A DNA stretch of 64,000 bases, taken from the NCBI GenBank assembly GCA_038380435.1, contig JAWZYU010000017.1, positions 22,381,283 through 22,445,282 of the forward strand, written 5' to 3'. This DNA comes from Ryuthela nishihirai. Its lineage: Eukaryota > Arthropoda > Arachnida > Araneae > Heptathelidae. The position numbers and the translations under genes are program-made. This document shows, piece by piece, positions 11,490-23,768 of the stretch (positions are counted from its first letter, which is position 1; each line of letters opens with the position of its first letter). Below the pieces are notes generated by a model, which saw nothing but the letters and a program-made list of their open reading frames with translations, did no database searches and was not told the origin of the DNA.

Positions 11490-11915
11490 TTATCAATATG
11501 GCTGCCTGGTGTATGTATAATACGATGGCGCAGTGAAGTAGAGCATAAGCTTCATATTTTTCCACAGCTATCATAACAGTTATGTAATGAATTCTGCGTT
11601 GCATTAAAATCTTTAATTCAATAGTATTCAGTGTCAACAGTCCTGATACTCTTGAGCACATCTAGTCTAAATTATTTCAATATGGCGGCGCCCGTTCATC
11701 AGTCATGACTAGTAAAAGTAGTGAACATTGATTTAGGTATCTTAATTATTTAATGCATTGCTTTCTACAAAAACTGATGTTGAAATTATAGTTATGTTTT
11801 TCAGCATTTGGTTATTGCATTAGGTAAAAATTTGGGGCAGTCATTTGATTTCTAGATAGAAAAATCCGAACTGTCGATCAGTATGTCATCCATTTTTCTT
11901 TCTCGCCGCCATACT
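11490..11915. promoter_or_regulatory. Cluster of YY1-type motifs at the start of intron 1
   Basis: Three further ATGGC(G/T)GC motifs lie just inside intron 1: CAATATGGCTGCC near 11494, CAATATGGCGGCG at 11678-11690, and GCCGCCATAC at 11905-11914, which is the motif on the minus strand. With the one at the start codon this makes four in about 630 bases of otherwise AT-rich DNA. Clustered YY1 sites downstream of a start are known at some vertebrate promoters. Function here is inferred. Confidence 0.45.
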
Positions 11916-12724
11916 CTCCAAACAGGTAAACTGTGTTGTATGCTTTGGATCAAGAGTCTGGTTATGTTTACTCCGAATGTGAATGCAAGTTAAAGGATAT
12001 GCAGAGCGTCGCAAGAGTTCAGTTTGAAAGATCAAGTAACATTGTGTATAGTCAAATTTAATATTGCAACTACTTCATTCATTCTTATTCATTTCTCTAA
12101 ATACCGTATTTGTGCGTCACGTGTTTTAAGTAATTGGAATATTGTAAATTTTAATTTCTTAATACCGCAATCGCAAATAAAAAAAAACTTGTTTTGTGTT
12201 GCTGTTGACGCTTCCGTTCATTAATAGAATTCCAATTCCAGTTTTAGTAAACGGAAAATGCAGTTGAAGTTTTTAACAGAATAAAAAATGCCAATTATTT
12301 TTAAAATAAATATTTTATTGTTTAATTGTTCTTCTAAGTAAAAAGTTCAGGCTAGGAAAACATGTTGACATGATTGATGATGATTAGGACAAGGAAACAC
12401 TATATAAATTAATAACAAGTATTAAAATAAAAATGTTACTTAACTGCTGCAGTACTTTTTATTTCCCCCCACATGTATCCATTTGGTAAGGTATGGCAAT
12501 ACACTTGTCTTTTTTTTTTTATATTTTTTTTTCATGGTCCATGAGGTAAAATGAAATTTTTTTCTTGTTTATTAAAAACAAGTCAACAATTATTGTAGAA
12601 CATCTTGTTTTAAATATTTTTTGTTTAAAAATAAAAAGTGAGAAATCTTAATTCTTATTGTTACTGGAGTTCTCTACAGCAAACTGTCGAAAGGGGGGGG
12701 GGAAACATTAGCAAAACAGTTTCA
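11916..12724. other. Intron 1, start; unassigned
   Basis: It is AT-rich with short T and A runs. No exon or element is recognised before the foldback element at 12725. Confidence 0.4.
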
Positions 12725-13385
12725 ATACACAGCACAGATACGAATTAAAGTTAAACAAAATTATCAGTACTTCCTTTTTATAGCAGCCTTGATCTCATCC
12801 CCCATTAAAATATTTTGCAATTGTAATTTTTTTCTTGCTGTGAAAGTGAGTGGCTATATAAAATTCACTCATTGGTGAATGGATTTCTCAAGTCTTGATC
12901 ATCATTAATATGTATTAAAATATTTCGGTACTTTTCGGCCAGTAGTAATTGTGCGCCAATCTTCGTATCCAGTGAATCTGTCATCTGTATTACAAAAAAC
13001 GCCGCGATTGAGTGGAGGCCAAGTGAGAATGAATCAGTAAAATGTTTTTTATTCGAGGTTGTCCAATTTGAGTTAGAATACTAGTATTTCATTTTACTAC
13101 TTATCAAATCCATTTCAGTCCATCTAGTTTTTGATGACTTTTTGGAATCTGTTTTTTGACCTTTACTCTCTTTGGTACTTTTCGGTTAACAGATAAAAAC
13201 TGATTCTTTTTCACTTGGCCTCTGCTCAATTGGGGCGTTTTTTATAATGCGGATGACAGATTCATTGGATACAAAGATTGGCGCACAATTACTACTGGCA
13301 CCCCGTTAACCAATGAACATGAAATCAAGTCTGCTATAAAAAGGAAGTACCAAATTATCTTTAATTCATATCTGTGCCTAACTGA
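12725..13385. mobile_element. Foldback (long inverted repeat) element
   Basis: The left arm blocks (GCACAGATACGAATTAAAG, GTACTTCCTTTTTATAGCAG, AGTAGTAATTGTGCGCCAAT, GGCCAAGTGAGAATGAATCA) recur in reverse complement in the right arm 13185-13385, in the mirrored order. The central 13046-13185 is unpaired. There is no open frame of note; the minus-strand frame at 13242-13514 follows the arm and is not a gene. It looks like a foldback or long-inverted-repeat MITE of about 660 bp. Confidence 0.6.
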
Positions 13386-13968
13386 TATAAATGCCTGTTG
13401 TATTTTATGAAAAAGTGGAAGCAACTGACTTCGGCTTATTCCACTAGAAGCAATTTTGTGAGTAGTGTATATTGAGGTAGGATAGGGGGAGGTGCCCTTA
13501 CTATCAGTTAGCATAGTTGGTTAGTGTAGCTGAAACTGCCATGTTACTCCTACCCTGAAGGTCATGTTGAAGCCAGTTGTCATGGCATGTGTGAATGTTT
13601 TTTTTACCATGCTGACACAAATAAATCTTAATATATCCTGTAGGTGAAGACACCATTATTAGGTATATAAAAATATTGGCAGTAGTGCACATCACATTCC
13701 TTGGCCACTATTTTTTTGATGCAATATAACAAGATGGTCCTTTTTGATAATTCCCACAGCCTACTAGACCCTAACCCAAACAGAGGTTTCTAGAAAAAAA
13801 GATCGTTTTTTCATTACCATGGTAATGGTAATGATAACTTGAGTTTACATGAAACGCAACGTAAAAGTGATTCCACTAAAAGAAATCCTCACAACCACAA
13901 ATTTCTAAAAAAAAAACCCAGAGACAACACATTTGCCTTCCCAAATACTACAAATTCCTGCAACCCCC

Positions 13969-14365
13969 CCCCCTCGGGGGTGGGGGTGGCTCAGTCGGTA
14001 GCATGCCAGGCTTGTAATCTGCAGTTCCCAGGTTCGAGTCCCAGCTGGATCAACGTTGAGACATCTCCACAAAATTCCTTGCCCTGCCCACTGTCAGTAG
14101 GGGACACTGATGGGCTTAGAAAGGCCACAGTTCTTATATGTATAGACCCCATGTGTATTATAAGTCTCGACCCCATGTGCGGGAGAGCCATACCCTGTGC
14201 ACGTTAAAGAACACACTGGATGGCCTTGATGGGAGGCTACCATCAGTCTCCCAACAGCTGTTCTAGTGGGTCCTGTCCCCCAACCTTCTGAGCCTTCGGG
14301 GTCCTTGTGACCTGGCCATTTAGCCCATGGTGGGCAAAAAGTGCCGCTCAGAGGTAGCCCCCCCC
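13969..14365 (+). repeat. SINE family 1 copy
   Basis: It has a full head-to-tail structure: A box TGGCTCAGTCGGTAGCATG, B box GGTTCGAGTCC, body, and tail GCTCAGAGGTAGCCCCCC. The right flank CCAAATACTT matches CCAAATACTA 30 bases left of the head, a possible target duplication with filler. Confidence 0.85.
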
Positions 14366-14956
14366 CCTTTCCAAATACTTAAAAACACTCCATAAATATA
14401 TTTTCACAAACTAAAAAAAAGTCACATGTACAAAAATTAACATAAATAAATCACCAGAATTAAACACAAATATCAAAAACAAGAAAATCGTGAACAGTGC
14501 ACCACTGATCAAATTATTAAAAAACCCCTGAAACTAATCTCATTGGAGACAACATATACCAAAACACAAGAAAATCGGGAAAAAATGCACTGCCAGTCCC
14601 TGAAACTAAAGCTCATCAGCGAAACTGGTACCAAAAATCAGAAATAGTGCACCTTCGATATGAATTGTAAAAAAGCCCCCAAAGCAATCTCATTGGAAGC
14701 AACAATAAACCCCAAATCATATGGCTCATAGAACCCTCCCCTAAATTACTCATTAATCTTTCTGACTCTTATCAAAAATTACCATTTTTCCACACCCATA
14801 ATTCTACAATACTCAAAATTTCTATATTAAAAAACCACCAAATGCTTCTACATATTGACAATAAATCATATTAGTAACTTTAAAAGACTCCAAAATATCT
14901 AACAAAATTAACAAATCAATATAATACATCATCATCATCATCCTCAAGCAGCCATG

Positions 14957-16342
14957 GGCTACGGAGGTCCAACCAGACCACGCAGTTTACTTCTCCAAGC
15001 ATATCTGTCCTGAGCTACATCTGCTGCATCCGGCCACTGCACACCAATTCTAACAAGGTCCTGTTTGACATTGTCTGCCCACCGCATCCTAGGTCTCCCC
15101 CTCCTTCTGAAGCCTCTAGGCACACTGTTCATAACCCTATTCGCCAATCTATAATTATCCATACGGGCAACATGGCCAAACCAGCGGAGTCTCTCTCTGC
15201 ACAATATGCTGCTTAAAGGAGGTTGCAGACTCCTTTGCCTAACCTCATCATTAGTTACAAAGTTAAACCACCTAATACCCAAGATACTGCGTAAGCATCT
15301 AGAATCAAAAGCATCTAGTTTCCTGTTGTTTACACAGCGTCCAAGTTTCACTACCATAACTAACCCTAGAAAGAACCAAACTATTATACAGTCTAATTTT
15401 AGTCTTTAGGTGTATACGCCTATTTCTCCACAATCTCCATAGATTCTTAAAAGTCCCGGCAGCAATACCTATTCGTCTGTTAATCTCATGCCGCACATCA
15501 CCAGTATCAGTTACATAGCTCCCAAGATAATTAAACTGTGACACCTGCTCAAGACTACAACCATTCAGATTAACTGAATCACAACCTGCCTGACCAATTT
15601 TCATCACTTTAGTTTTCTCTCTGTTTATAACCAAACCTACTGTACTCCCAGTCTCATCAACAGTTCGAATGAAAGAGTTCATCTCATCAACATCATTTGC
15701 CGAAAGGGCTAAATCATCAGCATAATCTAAATCAGAAATTTTCGTATCTCCAGCCCATTTAAGGCCAAAAGCTTTCCCTTGAAGTGAATTTCGTATAACA
15801 TAATCAACAACCAAACTAAAGAGAAAAGGAGACAAAATGCACCCTTGTCGAACACCAGAAGTAATGCTAAACCAATTGCTACAAGACTTACCAACTCTCA
15901 CACATGACTCAGTGTTATTATAGAGAGCTTTCTTTATGTTAACTAACTTGTCTGGTATACCATATGATCTCACAATCAACCACAAATTATGACGATCAAC
16001 AGAGTCGAAAGCCTTTTTGAAATCAACAAAGCTAGCAACCAAAGGTTTCTGAAACTCTAAACATTTCTCAAGAATCTGCCTGAGTGAAAATATCTGATCT
16101 ACACATCCCCTACCACTTCTGAATCCACATTGCTCATCACGCAATTGCCTGTCAACCAGATTCTTAATTCTATTAAGCACAATCATGGAAAGAACTTTAC
16201 CTGGAACAGAGAGTAGGCTGATACCCCTATAGTTATCACAAGAACTGCGATCACCTTTTTTGAAAATAGGGATAATAATAGCTCTGGTAAAATCTTTAGG
16301 AACCATGCCTTTATCATAAAAGTTATTCAAAATTTCAGTCAT
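14957..16342 (-). pseudogene. RTE copy B: reverse transcriptase and C-terminal tail
   Basis: This frame starts at the ATG immediately after the TGA and carries the RT palm and fingers: GFRSGRGCVDQIF, SFVDFKKAFDSVDR, TSGVRQGCILSPFLF and the catalytic box YADDLALSA. Past SYGSETWTLCKQ the frame shifts: the related copy A has GATAA where this copy lacks five bases near 15326. The distal part in the other frame reads SRCLRSILGIRWF, LRWFGHVARMD and RRRGRPRMRWAD, a conserved RTE C-terminal region. No RNase H domain is present, as expected for the RTE clade. Confidence 0.88.
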
Positions 16343-18124
16343 TCAAGTGATAACCAAAACATTCCCAGCTCTGAGCATTTCTGTAGTAATTTCATCTACC
16401 CCTGGGGATTTATGAAGTTTCAGTTTAGAGATAGCCAAACTAACTTCAGATTGTGTTATAGGGCCAACATTAAAGCTGCCAATGCATCTATCATCATTAC
16501 AAACAATGGGAGTAGAACTAACCACATTGTTTAGAACATCACTGAAATGCTCAGCCCACCTAGCCATGAGAGAATCCTCACCTTCTATAACCTTACCTTG
16601 TTTATCCTTCAATCCCTTTATGCCTGTCCGTTTTCTACCACATAAAACATTAACTATCTGGTACAGCTCTCTGCTGTTGTGCTGCCTAACCGCTTCCTCA
16701 GCTTTGTCAGCCAAGCTATCAAGCCAAAGATTTTTATCAGTAGCTAACTGATCCTTTACACGTTTATTAAGCTCTCTGTAATCTTTTCTATTAGGACTAG
16801 TAGGGTACTGATTAAGGACATTCCTGCAATTCCTTCTTTCTGAAATAAGCTCAATTGCCTTGTCACTTAAATAATTCTGCCTCCTCTGCTCCTTTTTTCC
16901 TAAAAGAGTACTGTTAGTTTCCAAAAAAGCCTGTTTAAAATGGCCCCATTCTTCCTCAACTTCAGTATTAAGCAAACCATGACTGTCATAATGACTAAGT
17001 AACCTATCATGGTAAGCTTTTGCTATAACTGGGTCATTCAGAGCTTCAGTATTAAAGGTAAATTTTTTAACTCTAGCACAACACTTTTTAAGTTTAAGTT
17101 GCAAGACACTTTTAACAAGGTAATGGTCAGATCCAATTTCAGCTCTCCTATATGCCCTGGTATTTCTAACAGAACTAGCCCATTTGCTATTAATTAATAT
17201 ATAATCAATCATATTCCTATGCAGCCCATCAGGTGAAACCCATGTGTATTTATGTATGTCGCGGTGTTTGTAATATGTGTTAGTTATTCTGAAACCATTG
17301 AGTTTACTTACCTGTAGGAGACGTTGCCCATTGCCATTGCAGCTACCAATACCAAAAGGACCTATTACTCCTCCCCAAAGGTCAGAGTCGGTACCAACTT
17401 TGGCATTGAAGTCACCAAGAACAAGGGTAATATCTCCTTTCTTGACAGAATTCAAAATGTCCTGAAGTTGTCCGTAAAACCTATCCTTCTCATCCTCATC
17501 AGCATCCTCAGTGGGGGCATAACAGCAGATAACATTCAAGTTTTTAATGCTTGTCTGAAATTTTGCTGTAAGAAACCTTTCATTAATGCACTCATATCCT
17601 AGAAGAGCATCACTAGCATGTCTGCTGAGCAGCAGACCCACGCCTTGGTGATGCTTTCCATCCTCCCTCCCTGTAAAGAGAAATTTAAAGTTATTTTTAA
17701 GTATCTCACCTTTACCTGTCCATCTGGTCTCTTGCAAGCCTAAAATATCTAGCTTATAGCGCTGGAATTCCTACATGAGGACATCAAGAGAATAATCTCT
17801 ATGTAATGTCCTGACGTTCCACGTTCCTGCAGAAAGAAAATGATTAGTAGGATTTTTAAAGAAATTAGGTTTATTGAGATTGGTAGGGCCAACAATATCA
17901 AACAGCCCCCTGATCGCAGGCATGGGGCAAAGACCCGTTCCTCCTCCGCTAAAGGCTGAAGTCACCGATGCTGGTAGGAACTTCAGGCACCACCTTTTCA
18001 AGTGGACTTTTTCAAGAGCCACATGGCCTGCCTGAGACGCATTACTCCAGTTTAGGCTTGACGATGCCCAACTAGCAAAGTAAAGTTCAGGTACCTGCGA
18101 TGGCCTCTGATTAGGATTATCCAC
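16343..18124 (-). pseudogene. RTE copy B: endonuclease half of the polyprotein
   Basis: The frame covers the N-terminal leader and the apurinic/apyrimidinic-type endonuclease that nicks target DNA. One in-frame TAG at 17771-17773 splits it. The upstream part ends at the conserved GTWNVRTL motif followed by DYSLDVLM; the downstream part resumes with LGLQETRWTGKGE. Catalytic-type motifs visible downstream are the QETRW glutamate, LGDFNAKVG and the terminal GSDHYLV aspartate-histidine pair. A linker rich in charged residues follows (EEEWGHFKQAF). The open frame ends in TGA at 16343-16345, which is directly followed by an ATG. The family normally encodes a single polyprotein of about 1000 residues, consistent with the summed length here. 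Confidence 0.85.
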
Positions 18125-18609
18125 CAGCTGATATAAGGTATCCCATGCCTCTGTTCACTTAGAGCTGGCAACCCAGAAGCAAACAGAAAACACAGCGGCA
18201 GACTCTCCCTCAACAGAGGCCCACCAGTGCAGCAAGTCCAGGATCCATAATCAAGCTCAAATCCATAAACAAGTCCAGTCTAGTAGGTATAAATGGTCAG
18301 CACCAGGACCCTGTGAAGTTGACCCTCCTCAGCAGGGTTGAAAAAAAAGAAAAAAGTGGCCGTAGAAGACCAGATCAGCAGGCCATACTGAACTGGCAGC
18401 CCTCCCCTTCCGTTCCCTTCCAAAAGAGAGTATCTCTTTTGAAAGGTACTAACGGCCTGCACCACGAGAAGGCGGAGTCGGACATTAGGTGCTAGACCTG
18501 GCCGGTTCTGTGCATCATCACTATATAATTTTATATTTCTTGATATATATATATTTCTTGATATATAATTTTCTTGGTAAATAATCACCACTTTATAAGT
18601 CGATTTATT

Positions 18610-18730
18610 TTAGAGGAAAAATTGTCTTGAGCTGGGTGGGTTATGAACCCACGACCTCCTGATAACATGTCAGGTGCTCTGGACCACTGAGCTACTGGCC
18701 GCTGATCAAGATCTCCTCTAATGATACGAA
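18610..18730 (-). repeat. SINE family 3 copy (tRNA-derived)
   Basis: On the minus strand it has AGTAGCTCAGTGGTCCAGAG (A box), an anticodon-like hairpin, and GTGGGTTCATAACCCAC (B box and T arm). It is flanked by a directly repeated ATAATCACCACTTTATA (about 18580 and 18894). A relative lies at 27700-27790. Confidence 0.6.
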
Positions 18731-18904
18731 CATTCTCAACCTACAGTACATATTCCATTATGTCACATATAGGTGCTGTTTGGGTGATTTTAGCCATACT
18801 CTGCAGATAAATGCCTTATAGATGGAAAGCATATCTTACAAGTGTACAATTGATTAAATATTAAATAAACTTTACTTTCTTGGTATATATTAAATAATCA
18901 CCAC

Positions 18905-20965
18905 TTTATATATGAAAGGCTACTTAGTCATTATGACAGTCGTGGTTTGCTTACTGCTGAAGTTGAGAAATAATGGGATCAGTTTAAACAAGCTTTTCTT
19001 GAAACCAACAGTACTCTTTTGGGTATAAGGGAACAGAGGAAATAAAATTATTTGAATGATAAGGCTATGGAACTTATTTCTGAAAGAAGGAAATGCATGA
19101 TTAATATGAATCAAAACCCTACTAGTCCTAACAGAAGGCATTACACTGAACTTAATAAACATGTAAAGGATCAGTTAACAGCTGATAAGAATCTTTGGCT
19201 TGATAGCTTGGCTGACAAAGCAGAGGAAGCAGTTAGACAGCAGGGGGTTGTATCAGATTGTTAATGTTTTATGTGGGAAGAAACAGGTACACAGGGATTG
19301 AGGGATAAATATGGCAAGGTGGTTGAAGATGAGGATTCTGTGATGGCTAGGTGGGCTGAGCATTTCAGAGATGTTCTAAGTAATGTGATTATTTCTACTC
19401 CCATTGCTTGTAATGAGGATAGATGCATTACTGCCTTTTATGATGGCTCTATGTCATATTCCGAAGTCGCATTGGCTATCTCTAAATTAAAACTGCATAA
19501 ATCCCTAGGGATGGATGAAATCACCACTGAAATGCTTAGAGCTTGGAACATTGGTGTTGTCACCTTACTGGCTGAAATTTTGAATATTTTTTGTGATAAA
19601 GGTGTTTCTAAGGATTTTACTAGAACTATCATTGCCCCAATTTTTTAAAAAGTGATCTCAGTTCTTGTGATAATTATAGGGGAATTAGTTTACTTTCTGT
19701 TCCAAATAAAGTTCTTTGCATGATTATACCTTAATGGAATTAAGAATTTGGTTGATGGACCATTGCATTATGAACAGTGTGGATTTAGAAGTGATAGGGG
19801 ATGTATTGATCAATATTTTCACTTAGGCAGATTCTTGAGAAATGTTTAGAGTTTCAGAAACCTGTGGTTGCTAGCTTTATAGGTTTCAAAAAGGCTTTTG
19901 ACTCTGTTGATCGACATAATTTATGGTTGATTGTTAGATCATATGGAATACCTGATAAGTTAGTGTAATGAGAGCTCTCTATAATAACACCGAGTCGGTG
20001 AGAGTTGGTACTTCTTGCAGCGATTGGTTTAGCGTTGTTAGTGGAGTTAGACAAGAGTGCATTTTGTCTACTTTTTTTCTTTAGTTTAGTTATTGATTAT
20101 GTAATGTGAAATTATTTGCAAGGGAAAGATTTTGGCCTTAAATGGTCTAGAGATTTCAAAATTTCTGATTTAGATTATGCAGATGATTTGGCCCTGTTGG
20201 CTAACGATAATTGATGAGATGAATTGATTCATTAGGGCTGTTGATGAGACTGGTATTAGAGTAGGTTTGGTGATAAACAGACAAAAAACTAAAGTGATGA
20301 AAATTGGTCAGGCAGATAGTACTTCAGTTGCTTTGAATGACTGTACTATTGAGCAAGTGTCTCAGTTTAATTATCTTGGAAGCTATGTAACAGATACTGG
20401 TGATGTGTGGCATGAGATAAATAGAAGAATAATGATTGCCTCTGGGACTATTAAGAATCTATGAAGAGTATGGAAAAATAGGCTAAAGATTAAAATGAGG
20501 CTGTATAATAGTTTGGTTCTTTCTAATTAAATTATGTAGTGAAACATGGACCCTTTATTAACAGGATAACAGGAAACTTGATGCCTTTGATTCTAGGTGC
20601 TCACAGAGTATCTTGGGCATTAGGTGGTTTGACTTTGTAAGTAATGATGAGGTTAGAAGAAGGAGTCATCAACCTCTTTTGAGCAGCATATTGTGCAGAG
20701 AGAGAGACTGCATTGGTTTGGCCATGTTGCCTGTATGCATAGCTGCAGATTGGCAAAGAAGATTATGAACAGTGTGCCTAAGGATATCAGAAAAAAGGAG
20801 AGACCTAGGATGCGATGGGCAGACAATGTCAACAGGACCTTGTTAGAATTGGCCTAGAGTGGCCAAATGCAGCAGCTGTAGCTCAAAAGAGACATATTGG
20901 GAGAGGAAAATTAGTCTGGTTGGACCTCTGTAGCCCATGGCTGCATGAGGATTTTGTATGTACAT
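18905..20965 (+). mobile_element. RTE retrotransposon, 5'-truncated and decayed (copy C)
   Basis: Similarity starts in the linker after the endonuclease (LNKHVKDQLTADKNLWLDSL, matching copy B) and runs through RT to the C-terminal region ending at AGCCCATGGCTGC. Several frameshifts and stops interrupt it, for example around 19264, 19647 and 19966. At the endonuclease-RT junction this copy reads VVTLLAEIL, with a sense codon (TTA) where copies B and D have TGA. It lies head-to-head against copy B, with 18521-18904 between them. Confidence 0.85.
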
Positions 20966-21065
20966 ATATGAAATAGAAAATTTATTTCTGGATAACATAG
21001 AAATAAATTTTTATCATGAAACAAATTTGTTCTTTTCTATAATTTTTTTCTCTGAAATCTTGAGC

Positions 21066-21222
21066 CTAATGTCAAACAGGACCTTATTAGAATTGGTGTG
21101 CAGTGGCCAGATGCAGTATATGTAGCAGAATGACTGGCTTGGACAGACTTGCTTGGAGAACTAAATTGCATATTCTGGTTGGACCTCCATAGCCCATGGC
21201 TGCTTGAGGATGATGATGATTT
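21066..21222 (+). mobile_element. RTE 3'-end fragment with GAT tail (copy C2)
   Basis: This 157-base piece covers the last part of the RTE 3' region, ending CCCATGGCTGCTTGAGG and then ATGATGATGAT. It begins 100 bases after the end of copy C and repeats the same 3' segment, so it is a separate, severely 5'-truncated insertion. Confidence 0.75.
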
Positions 21223-21749
21223 AGGACCTTGGATAATTTTTTCCTCTTTATAGCATGTCATTTGGAATTTTAATTACTGCTTTTCCCCCACATACATAAA
21301 TTACCAAATACTTGACCAGCAGTCCCAAATTTCCTCATATAACTCCCCTTTCCATCTAATATTGTGTTAAAAATTCAAGTCACTATGTGTGATAGAATAC
21401 CCAGTTTTGAAAGTTAAACCACTTTTATTAAACCATTTTTATTTTTCCATTGATTTTTGATTTATCCCTGAGGGAGGGAAGTGGGGGGGGGAGGGGTTCA
21501 AGGGACCCTCTGGATTTTAATGCAAAATTTGTTCTGCTAAAACTCCAAGCCCCTACTTGTAACAGAACGTGATTTGCCAATCTGTGTGGCTTTGGAAATT
21601 TTTTAATTTCACAATTTTGCTATTCTTTTCAGTTCACCACATTTATATTTTAGTTATTTAGTATATAATATATATATAAATATATATTATATTATAGTTA
21701 TTTAGTTTTTGGCCATCAAATTTTGACATGCTGTATAGTTGACACTTTA

Positions 21750-21950
21750 GCTGCCCCATGGACGAGGAGTTAGCGCTTGGCTACTGATTTACTGGAACTG
21801 GGTTTGAGCCCTGGGTAAGGCATCGATGTTTGTGTTATTGTTCTGAGTTCCTGCCATCCTCACAGACCTTCTACTAGTGCGTATAAACTGTCAGGTTACT
21901 ATCAGATCTCTGTGGCAAGCAGCTACATGAGGGGATATTTTTTTTTTAAT
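21750..21950 (+). repeat. SINE family 2 copy
   Basis: The head is GCCCCATGGACGAGGAGTTA, the B box GGGTTTGAGCCC, and the 3' end AGCAGCTACATGAGGGGATA plus a T-rich tail. A further 3'-end fragment (TGGCAAGTAGCTGCTTGAG) lies at 22005-22055. Confidence 0.8.
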
Positions 21951-22518
21951 TAACTCTCTACACCCAAAATTGGTAAGGAGAACCATGGAGGTAGGAAAAT
22001 TGGTTGGAGACTTCTGTGGCAAGTAGCTGCTTGAGTGAGGGGGAATTTTTTTTATAGGTCTTGCTAAATTTTAGTGGATGTAAAAGGCAACTTGGAGTGC
22101 TAAATTTTCAGAAAACTAGATCACTACAGAGTTAAATTTCACTTACCCTTCTTCCAACTTTCATTTTGATTTTTATAACAGATGTATACCTAGAATAATT
22201 TTATGATTTTTCTATGATTACTTTTTAGATTTCTAGTTTATGTTTAACATAATGGAGATTCTTAACATATTTAAATATTACTGCATAAATCGGTTATCAG
22301 GAAAAAAATTATTTTAGGAATTTTCCTTTTGTGGAATTATAATGGTGGTAACTAGCCATTTGCTGGCAAGTTTTGCAGTAGGAAGACTTTATTGCTGCAA
22401 TTTCTCAAGAAATGAAGTATAGTATTAATAATGTTTATTTACTATATATAATACATAATATGCTTAATAAAACACAATAAGTGTAAGATACCTAAAACTT
22501 ATACATAATGAAAATATA

Positions 22519-23754
22519 CAGGGTGTTTCAAAAAGGATGCAACCCTAAATATAAAAGAGTAGAACTTATGTGCATGTACATTTTATTACCTTAATATTAG
22601 TCAGTTGGCATTACTGTACTTAAGGTTAACAGCCTTTAGCAGTTGAAATTACCTTGTCATGCTCTAGTCTCACTCAAGCATTCATTCCTTTGTGTTGTGT
22701 CAGCTATGTCGTTTTCCAAAAATGAACGTGTATTTATTGTTGAGACTTATTGTGCGTACAAATCTTACAGTATGAGAGGAGTTTGAGTTGAAGTTTCCTC
22801 AGTCTGCAGTTCCCAACAATATTTCATTTGATTGATAAATTTCATGACACTGGGTCTGTAAAGAAATGAAAGAGCACAGGCCGTCCATCATTTAACTGCC
22901 AAAGTTCTTGATGATGTGTCTCAGCGTTTAACTCGCTCACCCAGAAAATCTCTTAAAAAGTTATCTTCACAGGTTGGATTGTCACCAGCAACTGTTTTCA
23001 AGGCTACAAAGAAGTTAAAACTTCATGCCTACCGCATCGTTGGTTTCGTTCTTTTGTTGATGAAAATGGAATTGAGGTGTTGGACCATGTTTATTTCAGT
23101 GACGAGGCTTGGTTTCACTTGGATGGTATGTGAACAGGCAAAACAGTCGAATATGGAGCAGTGAAAATCCTCGCACTTTTCATAAACGACCATTCATTGC
23201 ACGGAAAATTGGTGTTCGGTGTGCAATTTCCCATTGTTGTGTGATAGGGCCTTTATATTTTGACTCAACTGTAACCAGTGAAGTTTATCATGACTGCATC
23301 CAACAGTTTATTGCACTATTGGATGTGAATGAATGAGAGTGTTGGTTTCAACAAGATGGTGCGACTGCCCATACTGCAAATGACACAATGGTCATGTTGC
23401 AGGAATATTTTGGTGATCATTTGATTTCAAAAAAATTTGTGGTCACCAAGATCCCCAGATCTTAGATTTTTTCCTCTGGGGATATCTCAAATGTGTAGTG
23501 TTTCAAAACAATCCTCATACACTTGAAGGCTAACATTGAAAGAGAGATTTTAAACATAAGAAAACAAACATTACAAAAGGTGGCTGCAAATGTCATGAAA
23601 CAGGTATGAACCTGCTTCCAGGTTGCAGGAAATCACTATCAACATATGTTGTAAAGGTACATATATGTCTAATTTGCATCTTTTGAAATTTGTCTTTTGT
23701 CAAGTTTAAATAGAAAAATACAATAGAGGGTTGTATTCTTTTTGAAACACCCTG
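22519..23754 (+). mobile_element. Tc1/mariner-superfamily transposon with intact ends
   Basis: Inverted ends CAGGGTGTTTCAAAAAGGAT and its counterpart TTTTTGAAACACCCTG are flanked by TA on both sides, the standard target duplication. Inside are pieces of a transposase: an HTH region (LKKLSSQVGLSPATVFKATK), FSDEAWFHLDG, CWFQQDGATAHTAN, and a final DFFLWGYLK block in which an aspartate takes the third catalytic position. Stops and frameshifts, for example at 23161 and 23334, make it non-coding. At 1236 bp its size is normal for the family. Confidence 0.85.
22870..23560 (+). pseudogene. Broken Tc1/mariner transposase (22519-23754 element)
   Basis: Three frames are needed to read it. The N-terminal part has an HTH of the form SLKKLSSQVGLSPATVF. 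The central part has YFSDEAWFHLDG, with the first catalytic aspartate, then ENPRTFHKRPFIARKIGV and FQQDGATAHTA, with the second. The distal part has DFFLWGYLKC with a D as third residue, so it is a DDD-type and not a DDE-type member. Stops within the QQDGA segment and after it show inactivation. Confidence 0.75.
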
Positions 23755-23768
23755 TATATATATATATA

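Larger units (their letters stand above)
14926..18520 (-). mobile_element. RTE-clade non-LTR retrotransposon, nearly full length (copy B)
   Basis: This is the best LINE copy in the window, reading right to left. Its translation gives an AP endonuclease (GTWNVRTL, LGLQETRW, LGDFNAKVG, GSDHYLV), then a reverse transcriptase (GFRSGRGC, DFKKAFDSVDR, GVRQGCILSPFLF, YADDLALSA) and a C-terminal tail with RWFGHVARMD and RGRPRMRWAD. The 3' end carries a GAT-trinucleotide tail (TCATCATCATCATCC on this strand), typical of RTE elements. Defects are a TAG at 17771-17773 inside the endonuclease, a TGA at 16343-16345 between endonuclease and RT, and a 5-base deletion near 15326 that shifts the frame in the C-terminal part. 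The 5' end is approximate. The copy is inactive as written but recently decayed. Confidence 0.9.

Noticed and set aside
16482..17602. Plus-strand open frames of 60-92 residues
   Set aside because: They are shadows of the RTE endonuclease and linker on the minus strand.
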